From NCBI GenBank assembly GCA_012517315.1, contig JAAYVE010000005.1, positions 1-64,000 on the forward strand: a stretch of DNA of 64,000 bases, written 5' to 3'. The DNA comes from Deltaproteobacteria bacterium (GTDB lineage Bacteria > Desulfobacterota > Syntrophobacteria > Syntrophobacterales > Syntrophobacteraceae). The notes beneath the pieces are model-generated. The model searched no databases. It was given only the letters and a program-made list of their open reading frames with translations, and was not told the origin of the DNA. Of this stretch, positions 26,832 to 36,800 are shown piece after piece. The position numbers and the translations under genes are program-made. Positions within the stretch are counted from its first letter, which is position 1. The number at the start of each line of letters is the position of its first letter.

Positions 26832-28241
26832 TCAGTCGAAGAGTTTGCCGGGGTTCAGAATGTGCAGCGGATCGAACACGTTCTTGATCGCCTTTTGGAG
26901 GCGAATGCTTTCCCTGGAGATCTCCAGCGGCAGAAAACCCTTCTTGGTGAACCCGATGCCGTGTTCTCCCGAAATGGTCCCTCCCAGGGTGAGCACCTCC
27001 CTGAGGAGGGCGGAAACGCCCTCTTCGATCCTGGGTCTCGCAACGGGGTCCGCTGCGGTGATGTTCAGGTGGATGTTCCCGTCCCCCGCATGGCCGAAAG
27101 CGTAGATCTTCATGTCGTAGCGCTTCTCGAAGACGGGCAGACCGGTGACGAACTCCGCAATGCGCCCGATGGGCACCACCACGTCTTCGGGTATGTAGAG
27201 GGGCGAGCTGTGCTCGATGCGCAGGGAGACCTCCTTGCGCACCTCCCACATCTTGTTCCTCCTGTTGCTGTCAGGGGCAAGAAGCACATCGAGGGCGCCA
27301 TGCTCCAAGCACACTTCTCCCAACTTCTCGATCTCCTGCTGAACCACGGCAGGAGAACCGTCCGTTTCCAGAAGCAGAAAAGCCCCCGAGTATACGGTGC
27401 TTTCGAAAGCCAACATATCTCCCACCAGTTCAAGACAGTGCCGATCCATGAATTCCATGGCGCTGGGAATGTGCCCGCTGGTGAGAATGGCCGTGACCGC
27501 TTCCATGGCTGAGGGGAGATCGGGAAAAAAGGACACGAGCGTCGAGACGGCGGGGGGGTGGGGGATGAGCTTCAGGATCAGGCGGGTGATGATCCCCAGG
27601 GTCCCTTCCGAACCCACGATGAGGTGGGCGAGGTCATAGCCCACCACCCCCTTTCTCGTCTGCACGCCGGCGGTGACCTTTTCTCCGTTGGGCAACACCG
27701 CCTCCAAACCGAGCAGATAATCGCGCGTGGTCCCGTACTTGACACAGGATGGCCCGCCGGCATTGGTGGCTGCATTGCCCCCGAGGGAACAGGTGTCCAG
27801 GCTTGCGGGGTCCGGAGGATAGAAAAGCCCTTTTTCCCGGGCGGCCCTCTTCAGATCGATGTTGACGACTCCGGGCTCCACGATGGCGATCATGTTTCTC
27901 GGATCGACGGAAAGAATGCGATTCATGCGGGCAAGGGAGAGAACCACACCCCCGAAGACGGGGACCGATCCACCCGTCAGGCCCGTTCCCAGTCCCCGGG
28001 GGGTCACCGGAAACCGGTGCTCGTTGGCCAGTCGCAAAACAGCCTGAACCTCCTCCACGTTCCGGACTTCCACCACCAGTTCTGGGAGGTGCAACAGCTC
28101 CGTCGCGTCTTTGCCGAAAGGCTCCAGCTTCTCCTTTTCGGTCAACACGCATCCTTCTCCCACTGCCAGGCGGATACGTTGGACGATGGGGGGCGTGATG
28201 GGTGAATAGGGGGAAGAAAAGCGAGATGGTGCTGTCTTCAC
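26832..28241 (-). CDS. FAD-linked 2-hydroxyacid dehydrogenase, GlcD/LldD-2 type
   Basis: The 469-residue protein starts with a GTG at 28241 (AGGA upstream), 3 nt after the permease stop. The FAD_binding_4 half (residues 50-230) shows TPRGLGTGLTGGSVP, SLGGNAATNAGG and VGSEGTLGIIT. The FAD_oxidase C half (245-468) has AFGHAGDGNIHLNI and GGTISGEHGIGFTKK, with the catalytic and metal-binding histidines of the glycolate/D-lactate/D-2-hydroxyglutarate dehydrogenase group. It oxidises a 2-hydroxyacid to a 2-oxoacid and passes electrons on, often through an ETF or iron-sulfur partner; none is adjacent. Coupled with the aminotransferase, it suggests interconversion of hydroxyacid, oxoacid and amino acid. 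Confidence 0.92.
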   Translation of the reverse strand: MKTAPSRFSSPYSPITPPIVQRIRLAVGEGCVLTEKEKLEPFGKDATELLHLPELVVEVRNVEEVQAVLRLANEHRFPVTPRGLGTGLTGGSVPVFGGVVLSLARMNRILSVDPRNMIAIVEPGVVNIDLKRAAREKGLFYPPDPASLDTCSLGGNAATNAGGPSCVKYGTTRDYLLGLEAVLPNGEKVTAGVQTRKGVVGYDLAHLIVGSEGTLGIITRLILKLIPHPPAVSTLVSFFPDLPSAMEAVTAILTSGHIPSAMEFMDRHCLELVGDMLAFESTVYSGAFLLLETDGSPAVVQQEIEKLGEVCLEHGALDVLLAPDSNRRNKMWEVRKEVSLRIEHSSPLYIPEDVVVPIGRIAEFVTGLPVFEKRYDMKIYAFGHAGDGNIHLNITAADPVARPRIEEGVSALLREVLTLGGTISGEHGIGFTKKGFLPLEISRESIRLQKAIKNVFDPLHILNPGKLFD

Positions 28242-28244
28242 GAG

Positions 28245-28919
28245 CTACATCCTATGATGTTCGAAACCGGGAAGCGTGAGCCGGTCTTCCAGCAGTTGCA
28301 GCAACCAGCCGGCCAGTGAAACCAGAATTAGGTAGAAAAAACCCGCAGCGAAAAAAACCTCTAGATACTTGAAGGAGTGAGAGGCAAGAATCTTGGCCTC
28401 GCCGGTCAATTCGATACACGTCACCATGTAGGCGAGGGAGGAGTACTTGATGAGATAGATCAGTTCGTTGCCGCACCCGGGAAGGGCTCTCCGAAGAGCC
28501 TGGGGAAGGATGACCACCATCACCATGCGCAAATTGCTGAAACCCAGGGCCTGGGCCGCCAGCAGCTGCCCTTTCTTGATGGAAAGCAGCGCTCCGCGGA
28601 TATACTCGGAATGGTAGGCTCCGCTGCACAGGGAAAAACCCACGACCGAGGCGGTGAAAGGGGAAAGGTAAATCCCCACATGGGGAAGACCGAAATACCA
28701 GGTGAAGAGCTGCACCACCAGGGGAACTCCTCGAAAGAGGGCCACGTAGAGATCGGCGGTCCGGCCCGCCAGAGGCCCGCCGTATACCCGGAGCGCTCCC
28801 ACCAGGACACCGATGCACAGACCGCACACTGCCGACGGCCCGATCAAAAGAAGGCTTGTTTTCAGTCCCCGCATGAGCGCCGGCAGCACCTCATCCCTGA
28901 TGAAAATCAGTTCCTCCAT
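28245..28919 (-). CDS. Polar amino acid ABC transporter permease (second)
   Basis: The 224-residue inner-membrane protein belongs to the HisM/GlnP family. It has about five membrane helices and the EAA cytoplasmic loop (LAAQALGFSNLRMVMVVILPQALR), here at residues 118-142, that contacts the ATPase. The RGVPLVVQLF segment is typical. It starts 5 nt after the ATPase stop and ends 3 nt before the dehydrogenase start, so translation is coupled. It probably pairs with the permease at 29782 as a heterodimer. Confidence 0.93.
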   Translation of the reverse strand: MEELIFIRDEVLPALMRGLKTSLLLIGPSAVCGLCIGVLVGALRVYGGPLAGRTADLYVALFRGVPLVVQLFTWYFGLPHVGIYLSPFTASVVGFSLCSGAYHSEYIRGALLSIKKGQLLAAQALGFSNLRMVMVVILPQALRRALPGCGNELIYLIKYSSLAYMVTCIELTGEAKILASHSFKYLEVFFAAGFFYLILVSLAGWLLQLLEDRLTLPGFEHHRM

Positions 28920-28924
28920 GGGGT

Positions 28925-29689
28925 TCAGCCGGCCTCCCCGTAAAGTTCCGAGATCTTGGAACAGAATTCCCGGGTCCTTTCACACTGGGCTTCCGAAAGA
29001 ATCTTCGCCGGGGGTCCCGTTTCCAGGATTCTCCCCTCCTCCATGAAGATGATTTCGTCCGCGAATGCCCTGGAGAATCCAATCTGGTGCGTTGCCATAA
29101 ACATAGTCATTCCATTGGCCACCAGGTCCCGAATCACGGAGAGAACTTCACCGATAAGTTCCGGATCCAGGGCGGAGGTGGGTTCATCCAGGAGCATCAC
29201 CTTGGGGTCCATGGCCAGAGCCCTGGCGATGGACACCCTCTGTTTCTGGCCCCCCGAAAGATGAGCGGGGAAGTGGTTGGCGTGGTCCATCAGGCCGACA
29301 CGTTCCAGTTCGGCCATCGCCCTCTCTCTGGCCTGCTTGCGGCCCATTCCCTTCACATGGATGAGAGACACCTCGATGTTCTGCACGGCGGACAGGTGAT
29401 CGAAGAGATTGAAATCCTGAAAAATCATGCCCACCTGCTGACGATACCGGTACAGTTCCTTCTTGTGGGTGTGATCGATGCGGCGACCCTCCAGCCAGAC
29501 TTCGCCGACTTCGGGCGTGACCAGGAAATTGATGCACTGGAGGAGCGTGCTCTTCCCACCCCCTGATGGACCGATGAGGACCTTCAGTTCCCCTTTGCGA
29601 ATGGATAGGGAGACCCCTTTGAGGATTTCCCTGTTTCCATAGCGCTTGTGCACGTTTTCCACCCTGAGGATGGGCTCGTCTTTCAACAC
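28925..29689 (-). CDS. Polar amino acid ABC transporter ATPase
   Basis: The GTG at 29689, with AGGAA 8 nt upstream, gives a normal 254-residue GlnQ/HisP-type subunit; an upstream start would add 24 residues of low-quality sequence. Motifs are Walker A GPSGGGKST, Q-loop MIFQDFNLF, signature LSGGQKQR, Walker B VMLLDEPTSALD and the switch ATHQIGF. It energises import through the permeases encoded on each side. Its position between the two permease genes is less usual than the permease-permease-ATPase order. Confidence 0.94.
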   Translation of the reverse strand: MLKDEPILRVENVHKRYGNREILKGVSLSIRKGELKVLIGPSGGGKSTLLQCINFLVTPEVGEVWLEGRRIDHTHKKELYRYRQQVGMIFQDFNLFDHLSAVQNIEVSLIHVKGMGRKQARERAMAELERVGLMDHANHFPAHLSGGQKQRVSIARALAMDPKVMLLDEPTSALDPELIGEVLSVIRDLVANGMTMFMATHQIGFSRAFADEIIFMEEGRILETGPPAKILSEAQCERTREFCSKISELYGEAG

Positions 29690-29781
29690 TGAAAAGATTC
29701 CTCGCCTTTTGGACTCGCCTGGCGACTGGGGTCCCCTGCGAAAAGGTCTCCCGCCCGACACAAACTCCCACCGCAGGGCCG

Positions 29782-30459
29782 TTACTGATGCCCCTGCGCA
29801 TAGCCGCGGATTCTCACCCTGGATTCAAGCACGCGCAACCCCCTCGTCCCCACATAGGTCAGGATGAGATAAATCAGCCCCGCCGCCATGTAAAGGGGAA
29901 GGTGCTGGTAGGTGCGCGTCGCCACAAAATGGGTTCTCGCCATGATTTCCGCCACACCCAATGCGTAGGTGACCGCAGAATCCTTGAGCACGATGGAATA
30001 TTCGTTGGACCAGGCCGGAATGGACAGTCGCAGGGCTTGGGGGAGAACGATGAGGCGCAGGGCTTTCAAGTCGGACATGCCCAAGGCGCGCGCCGCCTTG
30101 AACTGACCCTCGGGCAGCGCGAGAATTGCACCCCGGAAAATCTGCGACTGGTATGCGGCGCTGATGAGCCCAAGCACGATCACCGCCACCGTGAGGGCGG
30201 AGAGGTTGATGCGGAGAAGGGTAAAAAGGCCGAAATAGAACAGGAAAAGGAGCACCAGGAGGGGTACGCCTCGGAAAAACCACACATATGCGGTGATGGC
30301 ACGTCGCACAGCCCTTCCCCCGTAAACCTGCCCCACCGCAAGGGGAACCCCTGCGAGCAATCCGGTGAGCATCGCCCCTGCCACAACCAGGAGGGTGACC
30401 AGAGATCCCTCGAGCATGTAGGGCAACGCATTGATAACAGCGATCAGTCCTTCAGGCAT
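29782..30459 (-). CDS. Polar amino acid ABC transporter permease (first)
   Basis: The start at 30459 is chosen by alignment with the family; upstream codons give charged sequence unlike a permease. The 225-residue protein has five hydrophobic helices, RGVPLLVLLFLFYFGL and the EAA loop with KAARALGMSDLKALRLIVLPQ (residues 125-145). It is related to, but distinct from, the permease at 28245, and the two probably form the channel together. Confidence 0.92.
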   Translation of the reverse strand: MPEGLIAVINALPYMLEGSLVTLLVVAGAMLTGLLAGVPLAVGQVYGGRAVRRAITAYVWFFRGVPLLVLLFLFYFGLFTLLRINLSALTVAVIVLGLISAAYQSQIFRGAILALPEGQFKAARALGMSDLKALRLIVLPQALRLSIPAWSNEYSIVLKDSAVTYALGVAEIMARTHFVATRTYQHLPLYMAAGLIYLILTYVGTRGLRVLESRVRIRGYAQGHQ

Positions 30460-30521
30460 GATGCGGATGGTCCCCTTCCCACACCGTTCCATCTGCAGAG
30501 GCGCAGGGGTAAAGCGTAGAG

Positions 30522-30560
30522 AAAAACAAAGGCCCCGGGACCGCCCTCGTCCCGGAAGCC
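30522..30560 (-). terminator. Attenuator-like hairpin after the binding-protein gene
   Basis: On the minus strand a 7-bp GC stem (arms 30549-30555 and 30535-30541, CCGGGAC/GTCCCGG, 7-nt loop) is extended by flanking GGC/GCC and followed by TTTGTTTTT. It lies between the binding-protein stop and the first permease start, where partial termination would raise binding protein over the membrane subunits. Confidence 0.75.
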
Positions 30561-30606
30561 TTCCCATGAAACGAAATCCGCGCCATACCAGCGGCGCGGT
30601 TTCGCA

Positions 30607-31371
30607 TCACTCCAGTTCGTACTTCTTCTTGAGTTCCGTCCAGTAAGGCGACGCCATCAGCTTCTTCAAACCTTCGTTGATCTTTTTCAAGAGCTCCGTG
30701 TCATCCTTGCGGACCGCATACCCGAAATCCTCCGCTGGCATGCCGAAGGTTCCGATGATTTTCACCGCCTTCCCCTTCTTGACGGCATCCCTCGCAGGCG
30801 CGTCGTCCATGGCTGCCGCGACGATGCGACCGTTGAGCACATCCTCCACAGCAAGGGGCGCGGAATCATAGTACACGAGTTCAAACTTCATCCCCTTCTG
30901 CTTGATGAGATTCTCCTCGATCCACTTGGCTTCCGTGGTGCCCCTCTGCACCCCGATCTTGTTCCCCTGGCTCATAGCGGCCTCCGGTGTCAGCTTGGAA
31001 TCTGCCTTGGCCACGAGGACCTGCGTGATCTGCCAATAAGGAATGCTGAAGTTGACTTCCTTTTTGCGAGCTTCGGTGATACTCATCCCTGATGCGATGA
31101 TATCGATCTTCTTGGCGTTCAGGCTCGGGATAATGCCGTCCCAGTCCATGGGTTGATGCTTGACCTTGAAGCCCATCTCCTTCGCGATCCAGTCCAGGGA
31201 CGCCACGTCGAAGCCGTCGGGCTTGCCGGTCTTGTCCACGAACGCAAAGGGTGGAAAATTGGCATCGATGCCGTTGGTGTAGACCTTCTCTTCGGCCACG
31301 CCCACGCCCGCGAGTCCAAACACAAGGCAGGCCAGGACGAGCACCAGACTACCAAGTCTTCTTGTCTTCAT
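30607..31371 (-). CDS. Polar amino acid ABC transporter substrate-binding protein
   Basis: The start at 31371 follows AAAGGAGAGG. The 254-residue protein has a signal peptide (MKTRRLGSLVLVLACLVFGL, cleaved near residue 26) without lipobox cysteine. The SBP_bac_3 domain is complete: ANFPPFAFVDKTGKPDGFDV, DIIASGMSITEARK and IGVQRGTTEAKWI. Members bind amino acids such as glutamine, histidine or arginine, or related compounds; the specific ligand cannot be told. It is the first gene of the operon and is followed by a strong hairpin that likely sets its higher dosage. Confidence 0.93.
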   Translation of the reverse strand: MKTRRLGSLVLVLACLVFGLAGVGVAEEKVYTNGIDANFPPFAFVDKTGKPDGFDVASLDWIAKEMGFKVKHQPMDWDGIIPSLNAKKIDIIASGMSITEARKKEVNFSIPYWQITQVLVAKADSKLTPEAAMSQGNKIGVQRGTTEAKWIEENLIKQKGMKFELVYYDSAPLAVEDVLNGRIVAAAMDDAPARDAVKKGKAVKIIGTFGMPAEDFGYAVRKDDTELLKKINEGLKKLMASPYWTELKKKYELE

Positions 31372-31560
31372 TTCCCTCTCCTTTTTCTCTGAAAAACCGG
31401 TGTGAAAGAGTTCCTTCCGGGTACACGGGAGGAGGGCTGAGCGTCTGTCTTTGCCACCGCCTCCCCCCTGCATTCGAGTTTTGCAAAGATAACAGAAGGG
31501 TAGCTCTGGATCAAGTTGAAACAAGGCATGGCAGGGAGAGCAGCGCCCAGGGAGGGACTT

Positions 31561-33816
31561 TCATTTCACCTCGAAGGGGACGGCGGGAGTCGTCTGGGGT
31601 TCGCGGGAACCGGTTTTCCAAACCCTTGCCTGCACCCAGTGGCGTCCCCGGACCAGCGGCCAGAGAAATCGGTTTTCTCCCGGTCCCGTTTCACCAACCT
31701 CGGTGCCGTTCACGGTCCATTGAATCCTCCCGATGCCGGGGTCCTTGGGAAGAAGAAACACAAAAGCCTCCAAAGCATCTGGAATGTGTGGATCCATGCG
31801 AAGCTGCAGGTCCCGTGTAGGCTGAAGAAGAGTGAAGCCCATACCCTGTGTGCTCTTCAAGAACTCCCTTCCCGTTCTCTTTCCCTCCTCCGACCGGTGG
31901 GTATGGATGGAACAATACCGCGTCGGGGCGGTTCCCTTCTTGAAAAGCTCCCAAACAACCGGGCATGCCGGCCCGGCCAGCAAACCGCTTTCCCCGCAGA
32001 TGGGGACATGGGCCAAACGGGTGCTGCCGGAAAGAGGTCGCGGATCCCCCTCGCGGTTCAATTCTGCAAAAACAGCCCGGAGCACGAGAGCTGGCCCGGT
32101 GGCGCCGGTGATTCCCCGGGTGGGCTTCCGGTCGAGATGCCCCATCCAGACCCCTACCGTGTGACGTCGGGAGAATCCCACTGCCCAGGCATCCTTATGA
32201 TCACTGGATGTTCCCGTCTTCACCGCGGTCTGAAAAGGGAACCGAAGGAGGTGCCCTTCGCCGAATTCCAGTCGGCGCGCCTGGGGGTCCGACAGGATAT
32301 CCCCAATAATGGCAGCGGTCTCTTCCTGGAAGATGCGTTCTGCAGGATTCGCCGGTCTTCCCACGTTCAACACCGTTGACAGCGGCCTCCGCTCTCCCAG
32401 GCGCCCCAGCACCGCGTATGCTCCCACAAGTTCCAACAGGCTCACCTCCCCATCGCCGAGGGCAAGTCCACTTCCGTAATGGTCGCTCGGGCGATTCAAG
32501 CTGTGGAAACCGAGCTTCCGGAGGGTCTCCAGGAACGCCCCCTGCCCGGTATGCTGAACGGTGCGCACCGCAGGTACATTGAGGGAATTGCCAAGAGCCT
32601 CCCTCAGGCGCAAGGGTCCGTAGTGGATCCTGCTGTAGTTGCGAAAAGGGTGCAACCCCGTACCGATGGGTTCCGCCAGGGGAGTATCCTCGATGAGTGT
32701 GGCGGCGGTCAATCCCCTTTCCAGGGCGAGCGCGTAAAGAAAAGGCTTGAGAGTCGATCCAGGCTGCCTGGGAACCGTCACCGCGTCAATCCATCCCCCG
32801 GGGAGATCCTCTGACAAGCCGCCTCCGTTCACCCATGCCAGCACCTCGTCTCTCAGGTGGTCCACCACGAGGACGGCCCCATCCAGGGGCTGAGACCCCG
32901 AAAGGTCCCGGAGTCGCACATCCAGGATTCGCTGTATTTTCCTTTGGAGCACCCCGTCCAAGGTCGTGACAATTTCAGCGGAGGAGTCGAGAAAGCCGTG
33001 CACGCCTTTTTTTTGAACGGCCTGGACAAAGTGTGGGGCATCCCCGGGAAAAGTGTTTTCCGGGGGAACCCAGCAAAATCCCCTCACACGCCGATCCTGC
33101 TCCTCGCTCAGTAGCCCCCGTTTCCGCAGGCGGCCGGCGAGATTGCTGAGACTCCGTCTCAGTTCATCCCCCCGCTTCCTCAGGTCCATTCTCCCCGGCG
33201 CACGGACAAGCACCGCCAGGGCCAGAATCTCCCCTTCGTCAAGGGCATCCAGAGAACGGTCGAAATAGAAACGTGCGGCCTGAGGCACCCCTCTGCGCCG
33301 ACAGGCATAAGGCACCTGGTTGAGGTAGAATTCCAGGATTTCAGCCTTTGAAAACCGCTGCTCGAGGCGCTGAGCCTCGATGCCCTCGAGCCATCGGGAC
33401 CAGAACGTTCGGGGTCTCGCATGGAGCATACGGATCACTTGTTCTGAAATGGTGCTTGCACCCCGCACCACTCTCATGGCCGCTGCATTTTGCAGCAGGG
33501 CGTGCACCCGAGCCGCCCAGTCCACTCCGTTGTGCTGAAAAAAACGGCGGTCTTCGGACTCGAGGAACGCAGCAACCAGCAGGGGTGGCATCTGGTGAAG
33601 GGGGACAAAGTGGTGGTGATTCCATCGATTCTGGTAAGTCACGGTGAGAGGGGTGCCATTGCGGTCCAGCAGCCTTGACTTGGACACCTCCACGGTCCCC
33701 GGAGCCAGTTCCCGAGGGACCGGCAGGAGCGCACTCCTCGTCTTCACCGCCCCAAGAACACCGCCAAGGACTGAAACCCCCAAAGCCATCCAAAAGAGGA
33801 GATTTCTCCGGCACAT
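31561..33816 (-). CDS. pbpC: Penicillin-binding protein 1C
   Basis: The 751-residue bifunctional protein starts with a signal anchor. The glycosyltransferase (GT51) part has ESEDRRFFQHNGVDW with the catalytic Glu and GASTISEQVIRML. The transpeptidase part carries all three motifs: PGSTLKPF (nucleophile Ser), GNSLNVPA and KTGTS. The C-terminal BiPBP_C-like domain (about 660-750) is specific to PBP1C. It starts 10 nt after the alpha-2-macroglobulin stop. The pair is conserved in many Gram-negatives, where PBP1C is thought to repair wall while the macroglobulin traps proteases. Confidence 0.95.
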   Translation of the reverse strand: MCRRNLLFWMALGVSVLGGVLGAVKTRSALLPVPRELAPGTVEVSKSRLLDRNGTPLTVTYQNRWNHHHFVPLHQMPPLLVAAFLESEDRRFFQHNGVDWAARVHALLQNAAAMRVVRGASTISEQVIRMLHARPRTFWSRWLEGIEAQRLEQRFSKAEILEFYLNQVPYACRRRGVPQAARFYFDRSLDALDEGEILALAVLVRAPGRMDLRKRGDELRRSLSNLAGRLRKRGLLSEEQDRRVRGFCWVPPENTFPGDAPHFVQAVQKKGVHGFLDSSAEIVTTLDGVLQRKIQRILDVRLRDLSGSQPLDGAVLVVDHLRDEVLAWVNGGGLSEDLPGGWIDAVTVPRQPGSTLKPFLYALALERGLTAATLIEDTPLAEPIGTGLHPFRNYSRIHYGPLRLREALGNSLNVPAVRTVQHTGQGAFLETLRKLGFHSLNRPSDHYGSGLALGDGEVSLLELVGAYAVLGRLGERRPLSTVLNVGRPANPAERIFQEETAAIIGDILSDPQARRLEFGEGHLLRFPFQTAVKTGTSSDHKDAWAVGFSRRHTVGVWMGHLDRKPTRGITGATGPALVLRAVFAELNREGDPRPLSGSTRLAHVPICGESGLLAGPACPVVWELFKKGTAPTRYCSIHTHRSEEGKRTGREFLKSTQGMGFTLLQPTRDLQLRMDPHIPDALEAFVFLLPKDPGIGRIQWTVNGTEVGETGPGENRFLWPLVRGRHWVQARVWKTGSREPQTTPAVPFEVK

Positions 33817-33825
33817 GCCTGCACC

Positions 33826-36800
33826 TCAATCGGAAGCGAGCACTCGCAACAACGCCGGGGTACCCTTCCCATACACATCCGGGTTGTACATCTCTTCCCC
33901 GTGCGTCGGCAAAAGGGTGTACTCCCCGGGAGCGATGGCCTGCGCCACATAGCTCAGGTGATACCGGCCCGCAGGAAGGAGTTCCGAGTAGAAGCGGGCC
34001 ACATCGTGGCGCAATTCCCTGTGGTAAAAAGTCCACCTGGAGGTTGCAAATCCCGTCCACCCCCTGAAACGATTTCGGTACGAACCCTCCGGGCGGCGGG
34101 TTTCCGCCTTGTCCGCATCCACGATGGAAGCCGTGGCGAGGTCGCGGCTGACGGGTTCGAGCCCTCCCGGGACAGGATCGTTCACCACGACGAAATAGCG
34201 TTCGGCGGGTACGTTCACGTAGAGGTCCACCTTCACCAACTCACCGGTCCTGATCTCCATCGGACTCTCCAGGAGAACCCACTGTCCACTGCGCTCCACG
34301 CTGAACTCTCGGTGCACTTCCAGGCCTGCATTGACCGGATCCTTTTTCAACTGCGCCGGTGCATATGTGAGGTTGACTCCATAATAAAGGCGTCCCGTCC
34401 CTTCTCGAGTGATTCGCACAGAAGCCTTGCGACCGGCGTCGCCCGGCCGCAGGTCCCTGGAAAGGCTCCCGGTCGGCTCCGAGATGGCTTTGAACACGAC
34501 CTCGCCAAGGCTTTCCGAATCCAGCCACCCGCGAACCACAAGATTCACGGGCTCCTTTTCATAAGCCTGGCTGAAATCCAGAAGGGCCTTGAGGACGAAA
34601 ACGTTGTCCTGCGTGGAATCCCAGTGGCGCCGGGTCTTGCGGCTCTCGACAATGGTGCGCGCCAGCCTCAAGGGGATGTCCCCCAACTGCCGCCATGCCG
34701 GTTCGGACCTTTCCAGGAGGAGCAGGGCACTCAAAACGGCACTGTTGTCTCTCACCCGCGATGTGAGGATCTGCCGGTACCGGGAATCGAGGGATTCACT
34801 GAAGACAAGGCCACCACCGGTCTGATTGGCTTGGGCCAGGATGCTCTTCAAGACGTTTTGCTGCATTTTTGCGGTCCCTTTGAACCGGCTCAGGGCCTGC
34901 AGGTAATGAGCTCTTCCGAAAAGGCTCATTTCCGGCGTATGGGCTTCATAACGCTGCACCTCGGTCAGCGGGATCCTCCCCTGCCTCGCCAGCGCCGCAA
35001 GGGCCACCCCGCGGACGGTGGATACCATGCCTCTCGTGTAGGAATCGCTTTTCAGGTCCTTTTTCAACAGGTTCTGCAAGTACGCGTGGAGCTTCTGTTC
35101 CACTTCCCGTGGGATGGAATGGCCCAGTTCCCGCAGCCACCCGAATGCCAGAGCCGTGAAGGCACTGAGGTAGGGGTCCGCATATTCCTCCTTGGGCACA
35201 TAATACGCCATCCCTCCGTCGGGAGTCTGGTGATCGGCGGCCAACCTCAGGACCTTGGCGGGGATGTCCTTGCTCCCTTCCCAGGAAAATTCCTCCGGAA
35301 GGTATGTCCTGAGCCTCTCGTAGAAGGCCGCCATCACGCCCCGGGTGATGAGCTGTTCCCAGCAGGTATAGGGATAGTCCCGCAGGTACCGGAAAGCCCC
35401 TTCCATGTTCCCCAGGACGCTAGGCCCGACGCTGACGCTCAATTTCCCCAAGTCGGGACGCATGTCGCCGGGGAAGGCAATCTTTTCAGACACATCGCCG
35501 GTCATTGTCGTCCCGTACGCCGCAGCCGTCTCAAGTGAATAGCGCTCTCGCACGGGAACAGAAACCTGAATGGCGTCCCTGTCTTTGTCGTCCCCCGCTC
35601 TTGCGGTGAGAACGATGTGGCCTGCAGGCCCAGCCTTGAGAGGAATCCTCATGACGCGGCGCTTGAAGGGTTCCAGGGTCATGCGGCTCGAAACCATGGG
35701 CGGCTCGCCTTCCCCTTTGCCGTCCACAGCCCCCTCGGCCCGCATCACTACCTCCAAGGTACGTGGTTCCTCCGTGCGGTTCATAACGGAAAAACCCGCT
35801 TCAAAGGAATCCCCCTCCAGGACCTGGTTGGGGAGAACAGGCCTCAACTCCGTCGCTTGGTTCACCGTGAAAACCTTCTCCCCCAAGCCCATCCGGTCCT
35901 CCGGCGTTACGGCCATGGCGAGCACCCGCCACCCCGTCAGGCTGTCCGGCGCCTGGAACTGGATTTGGGCTCTTCCGTCGGGATCCACAGGAATAGAGGG
36001 ATTCCAATAGCTCAGGAACTTGAACACCGACCGAAGTCCCAGGTCCCCTCCACCGTCTCCCGCCGGGTCCGCCCCCTTCTTTTCCAGCTTCTGCCTTCCC
36101 ACGAGCTGCATGATCAGGTTGTAGTTGGCGAGATCCAGCGGGTCCAGGCTGTAAAAACCCTGATAAGGGTCGTATGCGGCGCGCCCCTTCCTCAGGAGAT
36201 CGAAAACGGCATCGTCGAGAACCGCCACGGCCAGCTCTATGGGTTCCCGCGCTTCCCCCGTTGAAGGATTGCGAGGACGGGCCTCCAGTTGCACGGTCAC
36301 GGTTTCCCTGGGCTTGTAGGTCTCCTTGTCCGGCATGGCCACAACCTCGATTTCCTTATACGGGTCCTTCACCTCCAGGGTAGCGTATCCCATGCGGAAA
36401 GCCGGCTTTCCAAGGTCTTCCCCATCGTTGTCTTGTGGGCGGTCCACCCGTGGGGACGTGATCAGAACCGACACGTAAAAACCCGGCAAGTAATCGGGCT
36501 GAACCGGGATCTCCACCACTTCCGTACTGGAGGCAAAGGTCTTCACCCAGCTTTGCATCACGCCGAAACGCTCCACCGTGATGAGCCCTCTTGCCCCGGG
36601 AAACGGGTTCTGCACCAGAAACCGGGCCGTCTCCCCGACCTTGTACTCCCTCTTTTCCGGGTGGACATCCAGCACGTTACCCGGAACGGATTCCCAGAGC
36701 ACGAAGCTTCCCCCCGTCACCCACCGCCGAAGGCTCGTTTTGTGCGAACGCCCTGCGGTGTCCTGGATAGAGGCCACGAGGCGGAAACTGCCCGAAGCTT

